Shown here: positions 18,856 through 28,391 of the stretch, piece by piece | Layout of the letters: each line of letters opens with the position of its first letter | Position numbering within the stretch: position 1 is the first letter of the stretch | From: Alkalihalobacillus sp. TS-13 | GTDB lineage: Bacteria > Bacillota > Bacilli > Bacillales > Fictibacillaceae | Length of the DNA stretch: 64,000 nt | Direction: 5' to 3' | Assembly: GCF_019720915.1 (NCBI RefSeq) | Contig: NZ_JAHKSI010000001.1 | Location: 2,046,001 to 2,110,000 of the forward strand | The notes under the pieces: generated by a model | What the model saw: the letters and a program-made list of their open reading frames with translations, nothing else | The model's database searches: none | What the model was told of the DNA's origin: nothing | Translations under genes and position numbers: made by a program

Positions 18856-19941
18856 TTAAAATTCTACAGTGTTTACATTAACGGGACGTGACACAGGTTC
18901 TGTCAATAGTTTCCCATCCTCTCGAACCACTTCACTTTTGCCATTTACTTTAACTTGTACCTTGTCAACCCCTGTAATTTCGGTCAACGACAATACGAGT
19001 GAGTTAAGCGTCGCATCAGAAATTGCGGTATTCTTTGCTTCACCTAAAATCGCTTCATTGAAATTGAGTGTTACGACACCATCTTCTTCAACTGGTGCAC
19101 TTACAAGTTCAACCTCATTCCTCATATCCGTCAAAAGCCCGGATTGGAGGGATGGACCGCCCAGCAATTCATCGACAGTCGCCTTTACGAGGTTTTCATT
19201 TGAATTCACCTTCCGTGTAACCGGAACATAATGGAATTGGTCGTCACCATTTTGACTAATAAAATAAACTGTGACGGTCTTGCTGCCTGTGACATCGACA
19301 ACCCCATTTGTTTCAATGTTGATACCATCTGCACGTGTCATGTTATCACCGATTGGTGTTTGATTGACCGGCATGACTTTCTGATCTTCACCATTGATTT
19401 TGATTTTGACTGCGTGTACATTATCAAACTGGGTGAGTGTATACGTCAATGATTGTAAGATTTTCATCTCATCTTCTGCTGCGTATTCCTTGAACTCTTC
19501 AGAAAAATCGATTGTTGCTGTCCCCTGATCGATGTTCAACCCTAATACCTCAGTGCCTGCAGGTAAAACGGCTCTCATACCATTCGGGATGTAGTTGGAC
19601 GCTTTTCCATCATTCACTAAGTATTCCACCACTTGTTTAGCAGGGTCTTCCGCAATTGGCATGTTCATCGTCTGTGGAACGACCATCCCATTTTCATTGA
19701 TTAAGTATACTTGTAATTGATGTGATTCTGTAGCACCCGCTGGCGCATCCTTCCCATCAGCCAATGCATCTTTGTCTTTATCGGTCTCCTCTAAAGACTC
19801 ACCGTCATTCAGATAGTTGACCTCCTGGGGCGGATCGATTTCATTATTTGTTTTTTCTGTTAACAAGCCACATCCAGACATAAGCAGCAATAGACCTGTT
19901 AAAAGAGAAACAAAGACCATTCTCCTCTGCTTCTTCCTCAT
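18856..19941 (-). CDS. gerM: Spore germination/cortex protein GerM (lipoprotein)
   Basis: 361 residues from ATG at 19941 (AGGAGGG upstream). Basic start MRKKQRR, hydrophobic stretch VFVSLLTGLLLLMSGC with a lipobox cysteine, then two copies of the GERMN domain (about residues 80-200 and 225-350; compare VQVYLINENGMVVPQTM with VTVYFISQNGDDQFHYV). In B. subtilis GerM acts in the mother cell at engulfment and is needed for cortex and germination. It lies between rph and racE as in B. subtilis. Confidence 0.95.
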   Translation of the reverse strand: MRKKQRRMVFVSLLTGLLLLMSGCGLLTEKTNNEIDPPQEVNYLNDGESLEETDKDKDALADGKDAPAGATESHQLQVYLINENGMVVPQTMNMPIAEDPAKQVVEYLVNDGKASNYIPNGMRAVLPAGTEVLGLNIDQGTATIDFSEEFKEYAAEDEMKILQSLTYTLTQFDNVHAVKIKINGEDQKVMPVNQTPIGDNMTRADGINIETNGVVDVTGSKTVTVYFISQNGDDQFHYVPVTRKVNSNENLVKATVDELLGGPSLQSGLLTDMRNEVELVSAPVEEDGVVTLNFNEAILGEAKNTAISDATLNSLVLSLTEITGVDKVQVKVNGKSEVVREDGKLLTEPVSRPVNVNTVEF

Positions 19942-20029
19942 TCCATTCCCTCCTACAATGGTTTGTACTACTATATATACGGGCCATCTGTCCAATTAGA
20001 CCAACCATCTCTAAATTTAAGGATTTGTT

Positions 20030-20195
20030 AAAAAAAGATGTTGTTTTCTTCGAAATTCACTCCCTTTCCGCGGGCGAACCGTGAGCCTCCTCACGAACTT
20101 GCACAGTTCGTTGCGGGGTCTCACCTGGTCCGCTGTTCCCGCAGGAGTGTCGTGAATTTCATTTGAAATCAATAAAGAAGATTGACAAAGCAAAT
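20030..20195 (-). repeat. R1 element, short copy (R1a)
   Basis: Core only. It reads GAAATTCACTCCCTTTCCGC at one end and CCCGCAGGAGTGTCG...AATTTC at the other, with GCCTCC/GGGGTCTCAC between. It lacks the CTTCGAC block and other inserts present in the longer copies. It occupies most of the gerM-racE gap. Confidence 0.8.
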
Positions 20196-20253
20196 TTTAA
20201 AGAAATGGAAGATGCAAGCAGTAGTGCCGGGACTTGTTGAATTCTGTTCATGA

Positions 20254-20288
20254 AAAAAGCCAGCACAACAGTTTTGTGCCAGCCTTTA
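20254..20288 (-). terminator. Terminator at the racE stop
   Basis: GCTGGCACAA on the minus strand pairs with TTGTGCTGGC (two G-U), followed by T6; the 5' arm begins at the stop codon. Confidence 0.8.
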
Positions 20289-21080
20289 TAATTCAATATG
20301 CTCTATGTGTTTTACACTTTGATCAAACCACTCACTGCTCAATCGGTTAAAAATTTGACTCGAACCTGTTGTGAAAAAGCGATGCTCAGGAAGACCGGCT
20401 CCTGAGTAAAGGCGGTTGCTATAATACAGGATTGTACTCACTTCCCGTGCAGTCTCTGCTCCAGATGAAATGATCTGAACATTGGTTCCCATCACTTTTT
20501 TAATGACAGGGGCCAGGATCGGATAATGGGTACAACCGAGTATCAACGTATCAATCGGTAAATCGCTTAAAGGTGCAAGTCTTTCATAAACCACTTGTAA
20601 GGTTTCCCGAGTATCGATCATACCGCTCTCAACCAACGGCACGAATTCCGGGCATGCAAGACCATGCACATTTACCTTGCTATCGATGTTTTGCAAAGCT
20701 TTTACATAAGCTCGACTGTTGATCGTTCCTTCTGTACCGATAACACCTACTTCACGATTCAACGTATTTTTTATAGCTGCCCTCGCTCCAGGATGGATGA
20801 CCCCAACAACAGGGATCGGCAGTTTATGCTGAGCTTCTTCCAATACAGCCGCAGTCGCTGTATTACATGCAATTACGAGTAATTTAATATCTCGTTCCAA
20901 AAAATAATGAACCATCTTCCACGTATAGGTTCGGACTTCTTCCAAAGGACGAGGGCCGTACGGGCACCGTAATGTATCACCTAGATAATAGATCCGTTCT
21001 TTCGGCAGCTGCCTCATCACTTCGCGGGCTACAGTCATCCCCCCGACACCAGAATCAATAATTCCTATAGGATTATTCAA
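20286..21080 (-). CDS. racE: Glutamate racemase
   Basis: Makes D-glutamate for peptidoglycan (and for poly-glutamate where present). 264 residues. Two catalytic cysteines in ACNTATAAV (near 74) and LGCTHYP (near 185), the N-terminal [16 protein letters not shown] loop and [11 protein letters not shown]. Start TTG at 21080 with GAGGGG 5 bases upstream; no in-frame ATG fits. It lies between gerM and ysmB, matching the B. subtilis racE locus, hence the symbol; murI is the synonym. Confidence 0.97.
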   Translation of the reverse strand: MNNPIGIIDSGVGGMTVAREVMRQLPKERIYYLGDTLRCPYGPRPLEEVRTYTWKMVHYFLERDIKLLVIACNTATAAVLEEAQHKLPIPVVGVIHPGARAAIKNTLNREVGVIGTEGTINSRAYVKALQNIDSKVNVHGLACPEFVPLVESGMIDTRETLQVVYERLAPLSDLPIDTLILGCTHYPILAPVIKKVMGTNVQIISSGAETAREVSTILYYSNRLYSGAGLPEHRFFTTGSSQIFNRLSSEWFDQSVKHIEHIEL

Positions 21081-21107
21081 ATAAACCCCTCTTTTTCTCT
21101 GTTAAGT

Positions 21108-21557
21108 CTAGTTGGTAGTTAGAGAATTCATTTTGTCATATAGGAGATGAAGGCTTTGATGAAGGCTTTCGATTTCGTCATCAGAAAAGTGCTCCGTCAA
21201 ATCTTTAAGATAATTCTGTCTCCGTTTAATGACTTCTTCTATTATTTCGTATCCTTTATCAAGTTTCTGTATGCGGACGACGCGACGATCTTTCGGATCA
21301 CGTATTCTTTTAACTAGCCCGTTATTTTCCATTCGATCAATCAGATCAGTAGTCGTGCTATATGCAAGATACATCTTGTTTGAAAGATCTCCGATTGTCA
21401 TTTCATTTTGTTCAAATAACCATTGTAAAGCTACGAATTGTGGGGGTGTAATAGAGAAATCATTCAATATTTCCCTTCCCTTTTGCTTTATATGTGCTGA
21501 AATCATTCTTAGTGCTTTTTCCATATCATTGATTTTGTCTTGTTTTACTTGCTCCAA
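21108..21557 (-). CDS. ysmB: MarR-family transcriptional regulator YsmB
   Basis: 149 residues with a winged helix: MTIGDLSNKMYLAYSTTTDLIDRMENNGLVKR as the recognition helix-turn-helix, followed by the wing DPKDRRVVRI. Flanking helices form the MarR dimer interface. TTG at 21557 with GGAGGT 7 bases upstream. It lies directly upstream of racE (27 bp), probably in one operon. Target genes and ligand are unknown. Confidence 0.92.
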   Translation of the reverse strand: MEQVKQDKINDMEKALRMISAHIKQKGREILNDFSITPPQFVALQWLFEQNEMTIGDLSNKMYLAYSTTTDLIDRMENNGLVKRIRDPKDRRVVRIQKLDKGYEIIEEVIKRRQNYLKDLTEHFSDDEIESLHQSLHLLYDKMNSLTTN

Positions 21558-21700
21558 CTATGTAACCTCCTGACACAGACTGTTAGTTCTATTTTGCGCT
21601 GTTTAGTGGTTTTTTTCAACAACATTTCCCAATAATCAGAAATATTTTGTTCTTAAAGGTATTTCTATGGTCTAGTTTTTCCTGATAGCGTTGTCAAATA

Positions 21701-21723
21701 GAAAGCCCGCAATCGGACTTTTC
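21701..21723 (-). terminator. Terminator-like hairpin between ptsI and ysmB
   Basis: GAAAGCCCG (21701-21709) pairs with CGGACTTTTC (21714-21723). A second stem CCCAAGAGGA/TCCTCGTGGG at 21801-21828 lies closer to the ptsI stop but has a poor T-tract. One or both probably end the pts operon. The rest of the 21558-21842 gap shows no gene. Confidence 0.55.
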
Positions 21724-21842
21724 TCTGTGTCCGAACATGATTTTCCTGATCGTGACAGTGTGAGGCAATTTTCCGATAAAATTGAACTATAAACAAATGA
21801 CCCAAGAGGAGATTTCCATCCTCGTGGGCCATCTAATTGCTT

Positions 21843-23561
21843 TTATTTCAAGAAATGCTGTTGTACATATTGTTTGACTGCTGCATCTGTATCAAGCTGG
21901 AGGACATCTTCTAAATGAGTAGAAACTTCCTCTTTGCTCAATTTCAGAATCTGACTGCGGGCAGGGAGAATGGATGTGGCACTCATGCTGAACTCATCGA
22001 GTCCTAACCCAAGCAGGATAGGAATCGCGATTTCATCTCCGGCCATTTCTCCACACATACCGGCCCATTTACCTTCTTTATGCGCAGCATCGATCACATT
22101 TTTAACAAGTCTTAAGATTGCAGGATTATATGGTTGATATAAATAAGAAACTTGTTCATTCATTCTGTCTGCTGCTAGCGTATATTGAATCAGGTCATTG
22201 GTGCCGATACTGAAGAAATCGACTTCTTTAGCAAATACATCCGCCATGACTGCAGTAGACGGAATCTCAACCATCATTCCGATTTCAATCGAATCGGATA
22301 CTTCAACACCGTCTTGCTCAAGTTTTTCTTTTTCCTCTAAAAGGATCGCCTTTGCCTGACGGAATTCATCAAGCGTCGCAATCATCGGGAACATCACTTT
22401 CAAGTTCCCATAAGCACTTGCTCGCAACAAAGCTTTGAGTTGTGTTCTAAAAATCGTTTGTTGGTCAAGGCAGAGTCGGATCGCGCGATATCCTAAGAAC
22501 GGATTTAATTCCTTCGGTAGATTCAGATAAGGTAATTCCTTATCACCTCCGACATCCAATGTACGGATGACGACCGGCTTCACTTCCATTTTAGAAAGAA
22601 CATCCCTATACGCCTCGAATTGTTCTTCTTCAGTCGGTAATTGATCACGATTCATGTATAGGAATTCAGTACGGTATAATCCGATTCCTTCTGCTCCATT
22701 ATTCAATACACCTGTAAGATCCTTCGGGGTACCGATGTTCGCTGCGAGTTCGACATGTTTATCGTCGGCCGATTTCGTCGATTCATTGACTAGCTTTGCC
22801 CATTCTTTCTTCTGTTCTTCATAACGAGCACGCTTTTGCTCATACTCCGTTTTTTCATCTTCTGATGGGTCAATGATGACGACTCCATCAATACCATCAA
22901 TGATGACAGTTGTCCCATTTTCAACAGATTCTGTGATTTCCTTAGTCCCCACGACAGATGGGATCTCCATTGAGCGGGCCATGATCGCTGAATGGGAAGT
23001 TCGTCCTCCAATATCTGTCGCAAATCCTTTGACATAAGTTCTGTTCAATTGAGCTGTATCTGAAGGCGTCAAGTCATCAGCGATGATAATCACCTCTTCA
23101 GTAATCATGCTCGGTGTGTTGAATTCAACATCCATCAGATGAGCCAATACTCTTTTTCGAACGTCACGGATATCTGCAGCTCTTTCTTTCATATATTCAT
23201 TGTCCATGTTTTCAAACATTGAAATGAACATACCCGAAACTTCGTCTAAAGCACTTTCTGCATTGATTTTTTCGTCATTGATTTTCCCAGTTACATTATC
23301 GATCAATTCAGGGTCCTGCAGGACAAGAAGATGGGCAGCAAATATTGCTGCCTTGTCTTCTCCCAGTTCTTTTTCAGCGTGCTCTTTGATGCCTTCAAGT
23401 TCTATTTTGGATTGGTCGATTGCTCCCTTAAACCGCTCAACTTCTTCGGAAGGGTTCTCGATTGTGGTTTTCTCTACTTCCAATGCAGGATTTTCAAGTT
23501 TGAAAACCTTAGCAACCGCAATGCCTGCAGATGCGCCAATTCCCGTAATACGTTGGCTCAT
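21843..23561 (-). CDS. ptsI: Phosphoenolpyruvate-protein phosphotransferase (PTS enzyme I)
   Basis: Autophosphorylates from phosphoenolpyruvate and passes the phosphate to HPr. 572 residues. Active-site histidine in [21 protein letters not shown] near residue 190; PEP-binding barrel with [37 protein letters not shown] and the active-site Cys in [11 protein letters not shown] near 502. Its ATG shares one base with the ptsH stop TAA, so translation is coupled. Last gene of ptsG-ptsH-ptsI. Confidence 0.98.
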   Translation of the reverse strand: MSQRITGIGASAGIAVAKVFKLENPALEVEKTTIENPSEEVERFKGAIDQSKIELEGIKEHAEKELGEDKAAIFAAHLLVLQDPELIDNVTGKINDEKINAESALDEVSGMFISMFENMDNEYMKERAADIRDVRKRVLAHLMDVEFNTPSMITEEVIIIADDLTPSDTAQLNRTYVKGFATDIGGRTSHSAIMARSMEIPSVVGTKEITESVENGTTVIIDGIDGVVIIDPSEDEKTEYEQKRARYEEQKKEWAKLVNESTKSADDKHVELAANIGTPKDLTGVLNNGAEGIGLYRTEFLYMNRDQLPTEEEQFEAYRDVLSKMEVKPVVIRTLDVGGDKELPYLNLPKELNPFLGYRAIRLCLDQQTIFRTQLKALLRASAYGNLKVMFPMIATLDEFRQAKAILLEEKEKLEQDGVEVSDSIEIGMMVEIPSTAVMADVFAKEVDFFSIGTNDLIQYTLAADRMNEQVSYLYQPYNPAILRLVKNVIDAAHKEGKWAGMCGEMAGDEIAIPILLGLGLDEFSMSATSILPARSQILKLSKEEVSTHLEDVLQLDTDAAVKQYVQQHFLK

Positions 23562-23827
23562 TACTCAGCAAGTCCTTCTTGTTTTAGTACATCTGTTAAT
23601 GCAGAAAGCGCATCATCAGAATCGTTACCGTTTGCTTTGATCGTAATTTCAGAGCCTTGTTGAATTCCTAAAGACATAACACCCATGATCGATTTCAAGT
23701 TGACTGTTTTTCCTTTGTGCTCAAGCTCAATATCAGAGCTGAATTGTCCTGCCTTATTCACTAATGTTGTCGCAGGTCGTGCGTGTATTCCTGATTCACT
23801 CGTTACTGTAAACGTTTTTTCTGCCAT
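23561..23827 (-). CDS. ptsH: HPr, phosphocarrier protein of the PTS
   Basis: 88 residues. His15 in SGIHARPAT is phosphorylated by enzyme I; Ser46 in [10 protein letters not shown] is the HPr-kinase site used in Firmicute carbon catabolite repression. Ends at the TAA that overlaps the ptsI start. A 15-bp gap separates it from ptsG. Confidence 0.98.
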   Translation of the reverse strand: MAEKTFTVTSESGIHARPATTLVNKAGQFSSDIELEHKGKTVNLKSIMGVMSLGIQQGSEITIKANGNDSDDALSALTDVLKQEGLAE

Positions 23828-23842
23828 GTTTCCTCTTCCTTT

Positions 23843-25918
23843 CTACTTTTCAATTGAAATGATGTCGTTTTCTTTTAGATCAACTGATCCAGACTTCTCT
23901 ATTTTTACTTTTTCTCCTTCTTGGAGATTAGTAAACACAATTGGGGTAATGATGGATGAAGCATGTTTTGAAATGTAATCAAGATCCGCTTTCATCAAAG
24001 TCTGACCTTGCTTGATCTCGTCACCCTGCTCTACCATTATTTCGAAACCTTCACCTTTTAAGTTGACGGTATCAATTCCAAAATGAATTAAAATTTCACG
24101 GCCGCCAGCTGTTTCTAATCCGATAGCATGCTTAGTCGGGAATACATTGACCACTTTTCCATCGATTGGTGATACGACAGTTCCATCTTCTGGTTTGATC
24201 GCAAAACCATCTCCCATCATCTTTCCTGAGAAGACTTGGTCTGGAACTTCAGTAATTGGAAGAATTTCTCCCTTGATAGGTGATACAATCATTTCCTTCT
24301 TCTCCTCTAAATCGCTTTTCAAAGCATCAGGAGTAACATCTTCGATTTGTTCTTGAACTTCTTCATCTGTGTCAGTTTCGACCTTGCGTGGACGTTTGCC
24401 CTTCATGATATCTTGCATTTGGGATTTGATTGAATCGGACTTCGGACCGAAAATCGCTTGAATATTGTTTCCTACTTCAAGTACTCCTGATGCCCCTAAT
24501 TTCTTCAATCTTGCTTTATCCACTTTCTTCACATCATCGACAGATACACGAAGTCGAGTGATACAAGCATCCAAGTGTGAAATGTTCTCTTGTCCACCAA
24601 GTCCTTCTAAAATGTTATAAGGCAACTCGGAAGTGCTGGATTGAGTCGTGTCTTCATCCTCATCCTCGACATCCTCGCGGCCAGGTGTCATCAAATTGAA
24701 TTTACGGATCGCAAATCTGAATCCGAAATAATAGATGACTGCGAACACAAGCCCGACCGGGATCACGAGCCACCAGTTTGTCTGCGGATTGATGACTCCG
24801 AACAAGATGAAGTCGATGAGACCTCCTGAGAATGTCATTCCGATTTTAACATCTAACAAATGCATTGTCATAAAGGATAATCCAGCAAAAATCGTATGGA
24901 TTCCAAATAATACTGGTGCTACGAATAAGAATGAAAACTCGATCGGTTCTGTAATACCCGTCAAGAATGATGTTAAGGCTGCTGAAGCCATTATACCAGC
25001 AACAACCTTTTTACGCTCAGCTCGTGCTTCATGATAAATCGCAAGAGCCGCTGCAGGTAAACCGAACATCATGAATGGGAATTTACCTGTCATGAACGTT
25101 CCAGCAGTTAAGTTTTGCACACCATCTTTAATTTGTTCAAAGAAAATCCGTTGATCTCCTCGCACGAGATTACCCGCTTCGTTCGTATATGACCCGAATT
25201 CAAACCAGAACGGAGCATAAAAGATATGGTGCAGGCCGAATGGAATCAGTGCACGTTCAATGACACCGAATACAAATGCCGAGAATGTGAGATTGGCATG
25301 GATCATATTCTCAGAAAAAGCATTCAAACCATCCTGTACCGGCGGCCAGATGAATGTCAAGATGACACCGAGAACGACTGCACTCGCCGCTGTCGCAATT
25401 GGCACAAATCGCTTCCCTGCAAAAAATCCTAAATAAGATGGTAAATCAATGTTATAAAACTTATTGTACATGTAGGCAGCAACGATACCGAGGATGATCC
25501 CACCGAATACACCTGTTTGTAAGGTAGGGATACCTAGTACTAGCGCAAATGCCGGGTCGGCGTTTTCACCAGTTACATCAGCAATTTCAAGCCCCTGGAT
25601 GACGCTCATCGTAGCATTCATAATCAAGAATCCGACAGTTGCAGCGAGCCCTGCTACACCGTCACCGCCAGCTAAACCGATGGCGACACCTACTGCAAAG
25701 AGTAATGCGAGGTTATCAAAAATGATCCCTCCGGCTCTTTCCATGACTGCGGCAATCATCTCGATCACGGCATTATCGAGGAAAGGTGCCATTTCCAATA
25801 AAGTTGGGTTTTGCAATGCATTACCAAACGCAAGTAATAGACCTGCTGCTGGCAAAATTGCAACCGGTAGCATTAATGCTTTACCGACTTTTTGTAAAGT
25901 ACCAAAAGCCTTTTGCAT
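23843..25918 (-). CDS. ptsG: Glucose-specific PTS permease EIICBA
   Basis: Imports and phosphorylates glucose. 691 residues in the order IIC-IIB-IIA. IIC membrane domain to about residue 410 ([32 protein letters not shown]); IIB with phosphorylated Cys in [13 protein letters not shown]; an acidic linker; IIA with His in [17 protein letters not shown]. Start ATG 25918 with GGAGG upstream. A GlcT-type RAT/terminator leader precedes it and glcT lies next upstream, so glucose induction by antitermination is expected. Confidence 0.97.
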   Translation of the reverse strand: MQKAFGTLQKVGKALMLPVAILPAAGLLLAFGNALQNPTLLEMAPFLDNAVIEMIAAVMERAGGIIFDNLALLFAVGVAIGLAGGDGVAGLAATVGFLIMNATMSVIQGLEIADVTGENADPAFALVLGIPTLQTGVFGGIILGIVAAYMYNKFYNIDLPSYLGFFAGKRFVPIATAASAVVLGVILTFIWPPVQDGLNAFSENMIHANLTFSAFVFGVIERALIPFGLHHIFYAPFWFEFGSYTNEAGNLVRGDQRIFFEQIKDGVQNLTAGTFMTGKFPFMMFGLPAAALAIYHEARAERKKVVAGIMASAALTSFLTGITEPIEFSFLFVAPVLFGIHTIFAGLSFMTMHLLDVKIGMTFSGGLIDFILFGVINPQTNWWLVIPVGLVFAVIYYFGFRFAIRKFNLMTPGREDVEDEDEDTTQSSTSELPYNILEGLGGQENISHLDACITRLRVSVDDVKKVDKARLKKLGASGVLEVGNNIQAIFGPKSDSIKSQMQDIMKGKRPRKVETDTDEEVQEQIEDVTPDALKSDLEEKKEMIVSPIKGEILPITEVPDQVFSGKMMGDGFAIKPEDGTVVSPIDGKVVNVFPTKHAIGLETAGGREILIHFGIDTVNLKGEGFEIMVEQGDEIKQGQTLMKADLDYISKHASSIITPIVFTNLQEGEKVKIEKSGSVDLKENDIISIEK

Positions 25919-25977
25919 TTTTCTATACCTCCATTGTTATTGTTGGTCACAATAGCTTAAGAATACGGTTACAGAAT

Positions 25978-26094
25978 GAAAAAAAAAGACATGAGTAAAA
26001 AAGACCAAAATGCACCTAAGGTATATACTACCCCTAATTTGCGCATTTCAATAATCTTCTTTACTCATGCCTGATCGTATCAGTAACACGTAAA
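25978..26094 (-). promoter_or_regulatory. GlcT-controlled RAT and terminator leader of ptsG
   Basis: On the minus strand a ribonucleic antiterminator sequence spans 26094-26061 (key words CGTGTTACTG ... CGATCAGGCATGAGT), very like the B. subtilis ptsG RAT from memory. Its 3' part CATGAGTAAA is also the 5' arm of a terminator whose other arm TTTTTTACTCATG lies at 25989-26003, followed by nine T. RAT and terminator are therefore mutually exclusive. Confidence 0.92.
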
Positions 26095-26109
26095 GTGTTT
26101 ATTCTTATT

Positions 26110-26949
26110 CTATTGTGGTGAAAGCCTTTGCAAATGCATCGTCAAATATACCGCTTCTGCATCTGAGACGTTCTTGCCAATCTTTTGTTGCATGACTTTC
26201 ATCAGCTTCCATGCAAGATTGTAGCATACAGGGTACTCTTCTTTCAACACTTTTGCTAGTTTATCCTGGTTACCAACTTGTTCCTCATGCTCGATGCGAT
26301 CGATTCCGTGTCTTAAATGCTGAATGAGCCGTAAATAATCGATGCTCGAGCGATCAATTGATATATCCAACTGTTGTTCGATAATATGAATCAACGTGTT
26401 GATCAGTTGAGAGTAACTGTTCAACTTAGAAATGGATCGATTAGTGGCTGCACTGTGAAGGTGAAGCGCAATGAATCCAATTTCTCCTTCCGGAAGATGA
26501 ACTCCTGTTTCTTCTTTTATCAAACCAACCACATCTTTAGCAACCGCGTAATCTTTCGGGTAGAGCAATTCTGTTTCTTTGGAAAATGGATTGACGATAT
26601 CGATTCCTTGTTGGATCCGTTTGATAGCAAAAGCGATGTGATCCGTCAAAGCGATATGGATATGTTCATTGAACTTGACTCCTAATTGATTCTCACTGTA
26701 AAAAATCACTTCATTCATGACCAATATGAAGGATTCATCGACTTGAGACAGTAATTGCTTATACTGGTGCTGTTCTTCGACATCATTCAAGATATATAGC
26801 TTGTCCACACTGGGACCATCGAGAATATCATCCGGTTTTTTAGAAAAACCGATTCCGTTGCCGATCAATACAACTTCTAGATGATTGGAATCGCGTGCAA
26901 TGACGACGTTGTTGTTTAAAACTTTTAATATTGTATACTGCGTATCCAT
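26110..26949 (-). CDS. glcT: PtsGHI operon antiterminator GlcT
   Basis: RNA-binding antiterminator of the BglG/SacT family. 279 residues from ATG at 26949. N-terminal co-antiterminator domain about residues 1-58 (YTILKVLNNNVVIARDSNHLEVVLIGNGIGF), then two PTS regulation domains with conserved histidines (EHIHIALTDHIAFAI, FIALHLHSA; LIQHLRHGIDR, YLTMHLQRL). Phosphorylation by EII-Glc inactivates it when glucose is absent. It lies directly upstream of its target RAT. Confidence 0.95.
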   Translation of the reverse strand: MDTQYTILKVLNNNVVIARDSNHLEVVLIGNGIGFSKKPDDILDGPSVDKLYILNDVEEQHQYKQLLSQVDESFILVMNEVIFYSENQLGVKFNEHIHIALTDHIAFAIKRIQQGIDIVNPFSKETELLYPKDYAVAKDVVGLIKEETGVHLPEGEIGFIALHLHSAATNRSISKLNSYSQLINTLIHIIEQQLDISIDRSSIDYLRLIQHLRHGIDRIEHEEQVGNQDKLAKVLKEEYPVCYNLAWKLMKVMQQKIGKNVSDAEAVYLTMHLQRLSPQ

Positions 26950-27118
26950 GCACCACCATCCCCTCATCATTTTACATCGTAATCAAACGACAACATCATA
27001 CCTAAACATAAATACACCGTCAATAGTTATTATAACAGTCTCACTATTTTGTTCTAGTCCTTTTAATGCTAGCTTTTTAGCACTGTATTGTTTGTTTAGT
27101 GATTTGCAAAAGAATTTA

Positions 27119-27412
27119 TGAGCGAAATTTAAGTTTAATGACCTTCGACTAAATACCACCACGTCCTGTGGGAACGTCGAAGTCAGTACATCCTGTACAA
27201 GTGAGGAGGCTTGCGGAAGTGAGTTAATGCAGTGAAGTGATGTCGAGCTCAGCGACCAGTCACGGATCACTTCAAACTTCCTGCGGTGGCGACAGCCTCC
27301 TCGTCAGTTTTCCAGTGCCCTACATGACTAATTGGGTCGCTTCCGCTTTTCGTTTGCCCGTGGAAAGTGAGTGATTTTCGCAAAAATCAACAATAAGGTA
27401 TAACAAAGCTTT
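27119..27412 (+). repeat. R1 element, internally deleted copy (R1b)
   Basis: Left end AGCGAAATTTAAG, then the CTTCGAC block (27147-27181), the AGCTCAGCGACCAGTCAC block, the ACTTCCTGCGG block and the right end CCCGTGGAAAGTGAGTG...CGCAAAAATCAACAATAAG. It lacks the left ACTCCTGCGGG core and two modules found in R1d and R1f. It lies between glcT and gerE; 26950-27118 otherwise holds only the unassigned glcT promoter region. Confidence 0.85.
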
Positions 27413-27430
27413 AAGTTTAAAAAAGTAAAA

Positions 27431-27463
27431 AAAAAGCGGCTTTCATTTTTGAAAGCCGCAAAC
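27431..27463 (-). terminator. Terminator after gerE
   Basis: Perfect 9-bp stem GCGGCTTTC (27436-27444) / GAAAGCCGC (27451-27459), followed on the minus strand by nine T. Confidence 0.95.
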
Positions 27464-27465
27464 CT

Positions 27466-27690
27466 CTAAATTTCCAACTCGCCAAGCCGCAATAGCTCGA
27501 CGACAGCCTGGGAGCGCCCCTTGACACCTAGCTTCTGCATCGTATTGGAAATGTGATTCCGAACAGTTTTTTCACTTATAAAAAGTTGTTCAGCAATCTC
27601 CCTGGTCGTCTTGTCTTGAACAAGAAGTTCGAATACTTCTCTCTCCCTTTTTGTAAGTAGAGGCTTCGGTCGGTAGTGTTTATCTTTCAA
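27466..27690 (-). CDS. gerE: Late mother-cell sporulation regulator GerE
   Basis: LuxR-type DNA-binding protein of 74 residues with no receiver domain. The whole protein is a helix-turn-helix: LLTKREREVFELLVQDKTTREIAEQLFISEKTVRNHISNTMQKLG. In B. subtilis it acts with sigma-K on late coat genes. TTG at 27690 with AGGAGGGG upstream. A sigma-K-like promoter precedes it. It sits next to ysmA-sdh as in B. subtilis, but here the pts module separates it from ysmB-racE. Confidence 0.97.
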   Translation of the reverse strand: MKDKHYRPKPLLTKREREVFELLVQDKTTREIAEQLFISEKTVRNHISNTMQKLGVKGRSQAVVELLRLGELEI

Positions 27691-27757
27691 TGAATTTCAC
27701 CCCTCCTTGCATGGGCTAACGAGCTGCGTTTCATGCAGAAAAGATATTTAGTCAACA

Positions 27758-27785
27758 TATCATATGAAGGGATGAAATTGGTCGT
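27758..27785 (-). promoter_or_regulatory. Candidate sigma-K promoter of gerE
   Basis: On the minus strand AC (27785-27784), a 17-bp spacer, then CATATGATA, which fits the sigma-K -10 CATANNNTA exactly. It lies about 70 bp upstream of gerE, a known sigma-K target in B. subtilis. Confidence 0.5.
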
Positions 27786-27821
27786 GACTTGACATATTCA
27801 AAAATAATTGAAATCAGAGGT

Positions 27822-28277
27822 TTATTTTTGCATATTCTTCATGCGGTCTATCATACTAGCTGTCCATTTTTCAGGAGCGCCTAGATGTTTATCGATATGG
27901 ACGATACGCCCCCGCCCTACCAAAACAGGATTTCCTTCTGAATCCTCTGCCAAATAATGCAGATCAATCGAAGTAGTTCCAATATAGGCGATCTTCACAA
28001 AGATTTTCAGCGTTTCATCAAAAAGAACTTGTTTCAGGTAATTACATTGAAGATCCGCAACGACCGGGATTGTCTTACTATCCGGTCTACTCCATTCTTG
28101 CATGAATCCAAGTTCCTTGAAAAGCTGAATTCGTGCATCCTCAAAATAAACAAATGGAATTGTATTATTTAAATGATTGAATGGGTCTACTTCAGAAAAC
28201 CGGACATCGACTGTTGTATAAAAATGAAAACCCATTCTCCAGCTCTCCCAATCCTGAATATACTCTATACCTTTCAT
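27822..28277 (-). CDS. ysmA: Hot-dog-fold acyl-CoA thioesterase, YsmA-like
   Basis: 151 residues from ATG at 28277 (GGAGGGG 5 bases upstream; the frame extends upstream without a site). 4-hydroxybenzoyl-CoA thioesterase-like core with RFSEVDPFNHLNNTIPFVYFEDAR, where the Asp/His-Asn region is catalytic in the family, and a strand pattern ending VGRGRIVHID. The substrate is unknown. An 18-bp FadR-like operator lies 28 bp upstream, which would tie it to fatty-acid metabolism. Confidence 0.88.
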   Translation of the reverse strand: MKGIEYIQDWESWRMGFHFYTTVDVRFSEVDPFNHLNNTIPFVYFEDARIQLFKELGFMQEWSRPDSKTIPVVADLQCNYLKQVLFDETLKIFVKIAYIGTTSIDLHYLAEDSEGNPVLVGRGRIVHIDKHLGAPEKWTASMIDRMKNMQK

Positions 28278-28304
28278 ATTTCCCCTCCGTGCTGATGAAT
28301 TTAA

Positions 28305-28322
28305 AAAATGAATACTCATTCA
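28305..28322. promoter_or_regulatory. FadR-like operator upstream of ysmA
   Basis: Reads AAAATGA-ATAC-TCATTCA: 12 of 14 half-site bases and the central TA of the Bacillus FadR consensus TGAATGAMTANTCATTCA as I remember it. A similar site precedes fadR at 39347. Confidence 0.5.
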
Positions 28323-28337
28323 TTTTTTGGTGATAAA

Positions 28338-28366
28338 CGAGGACTGACGCATCTGGCCAGTCCTCG
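28338..28366 (-). terminator. Terminator-like hairpin after sdhB
   Basis: Perfect stem CGAGGACTG (28338-28346) / CAGTCCTCG (28358-28366), extendable by ATAAACG/CGTTTAT outside it. The T-tract is weak. Confidence 0.65.
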
Positions 28367-28391
28367 AATCGTTTATCGTAATCAACAATTA

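Noticed and set aside
26983-27270. 95-codon frame in R1b, with similar frames in R1f (63515-63766)
   Set aside because: They run through hairpin-rich repeat DNA, have no ribosome-binding site, and are not preserved among R1 copies.
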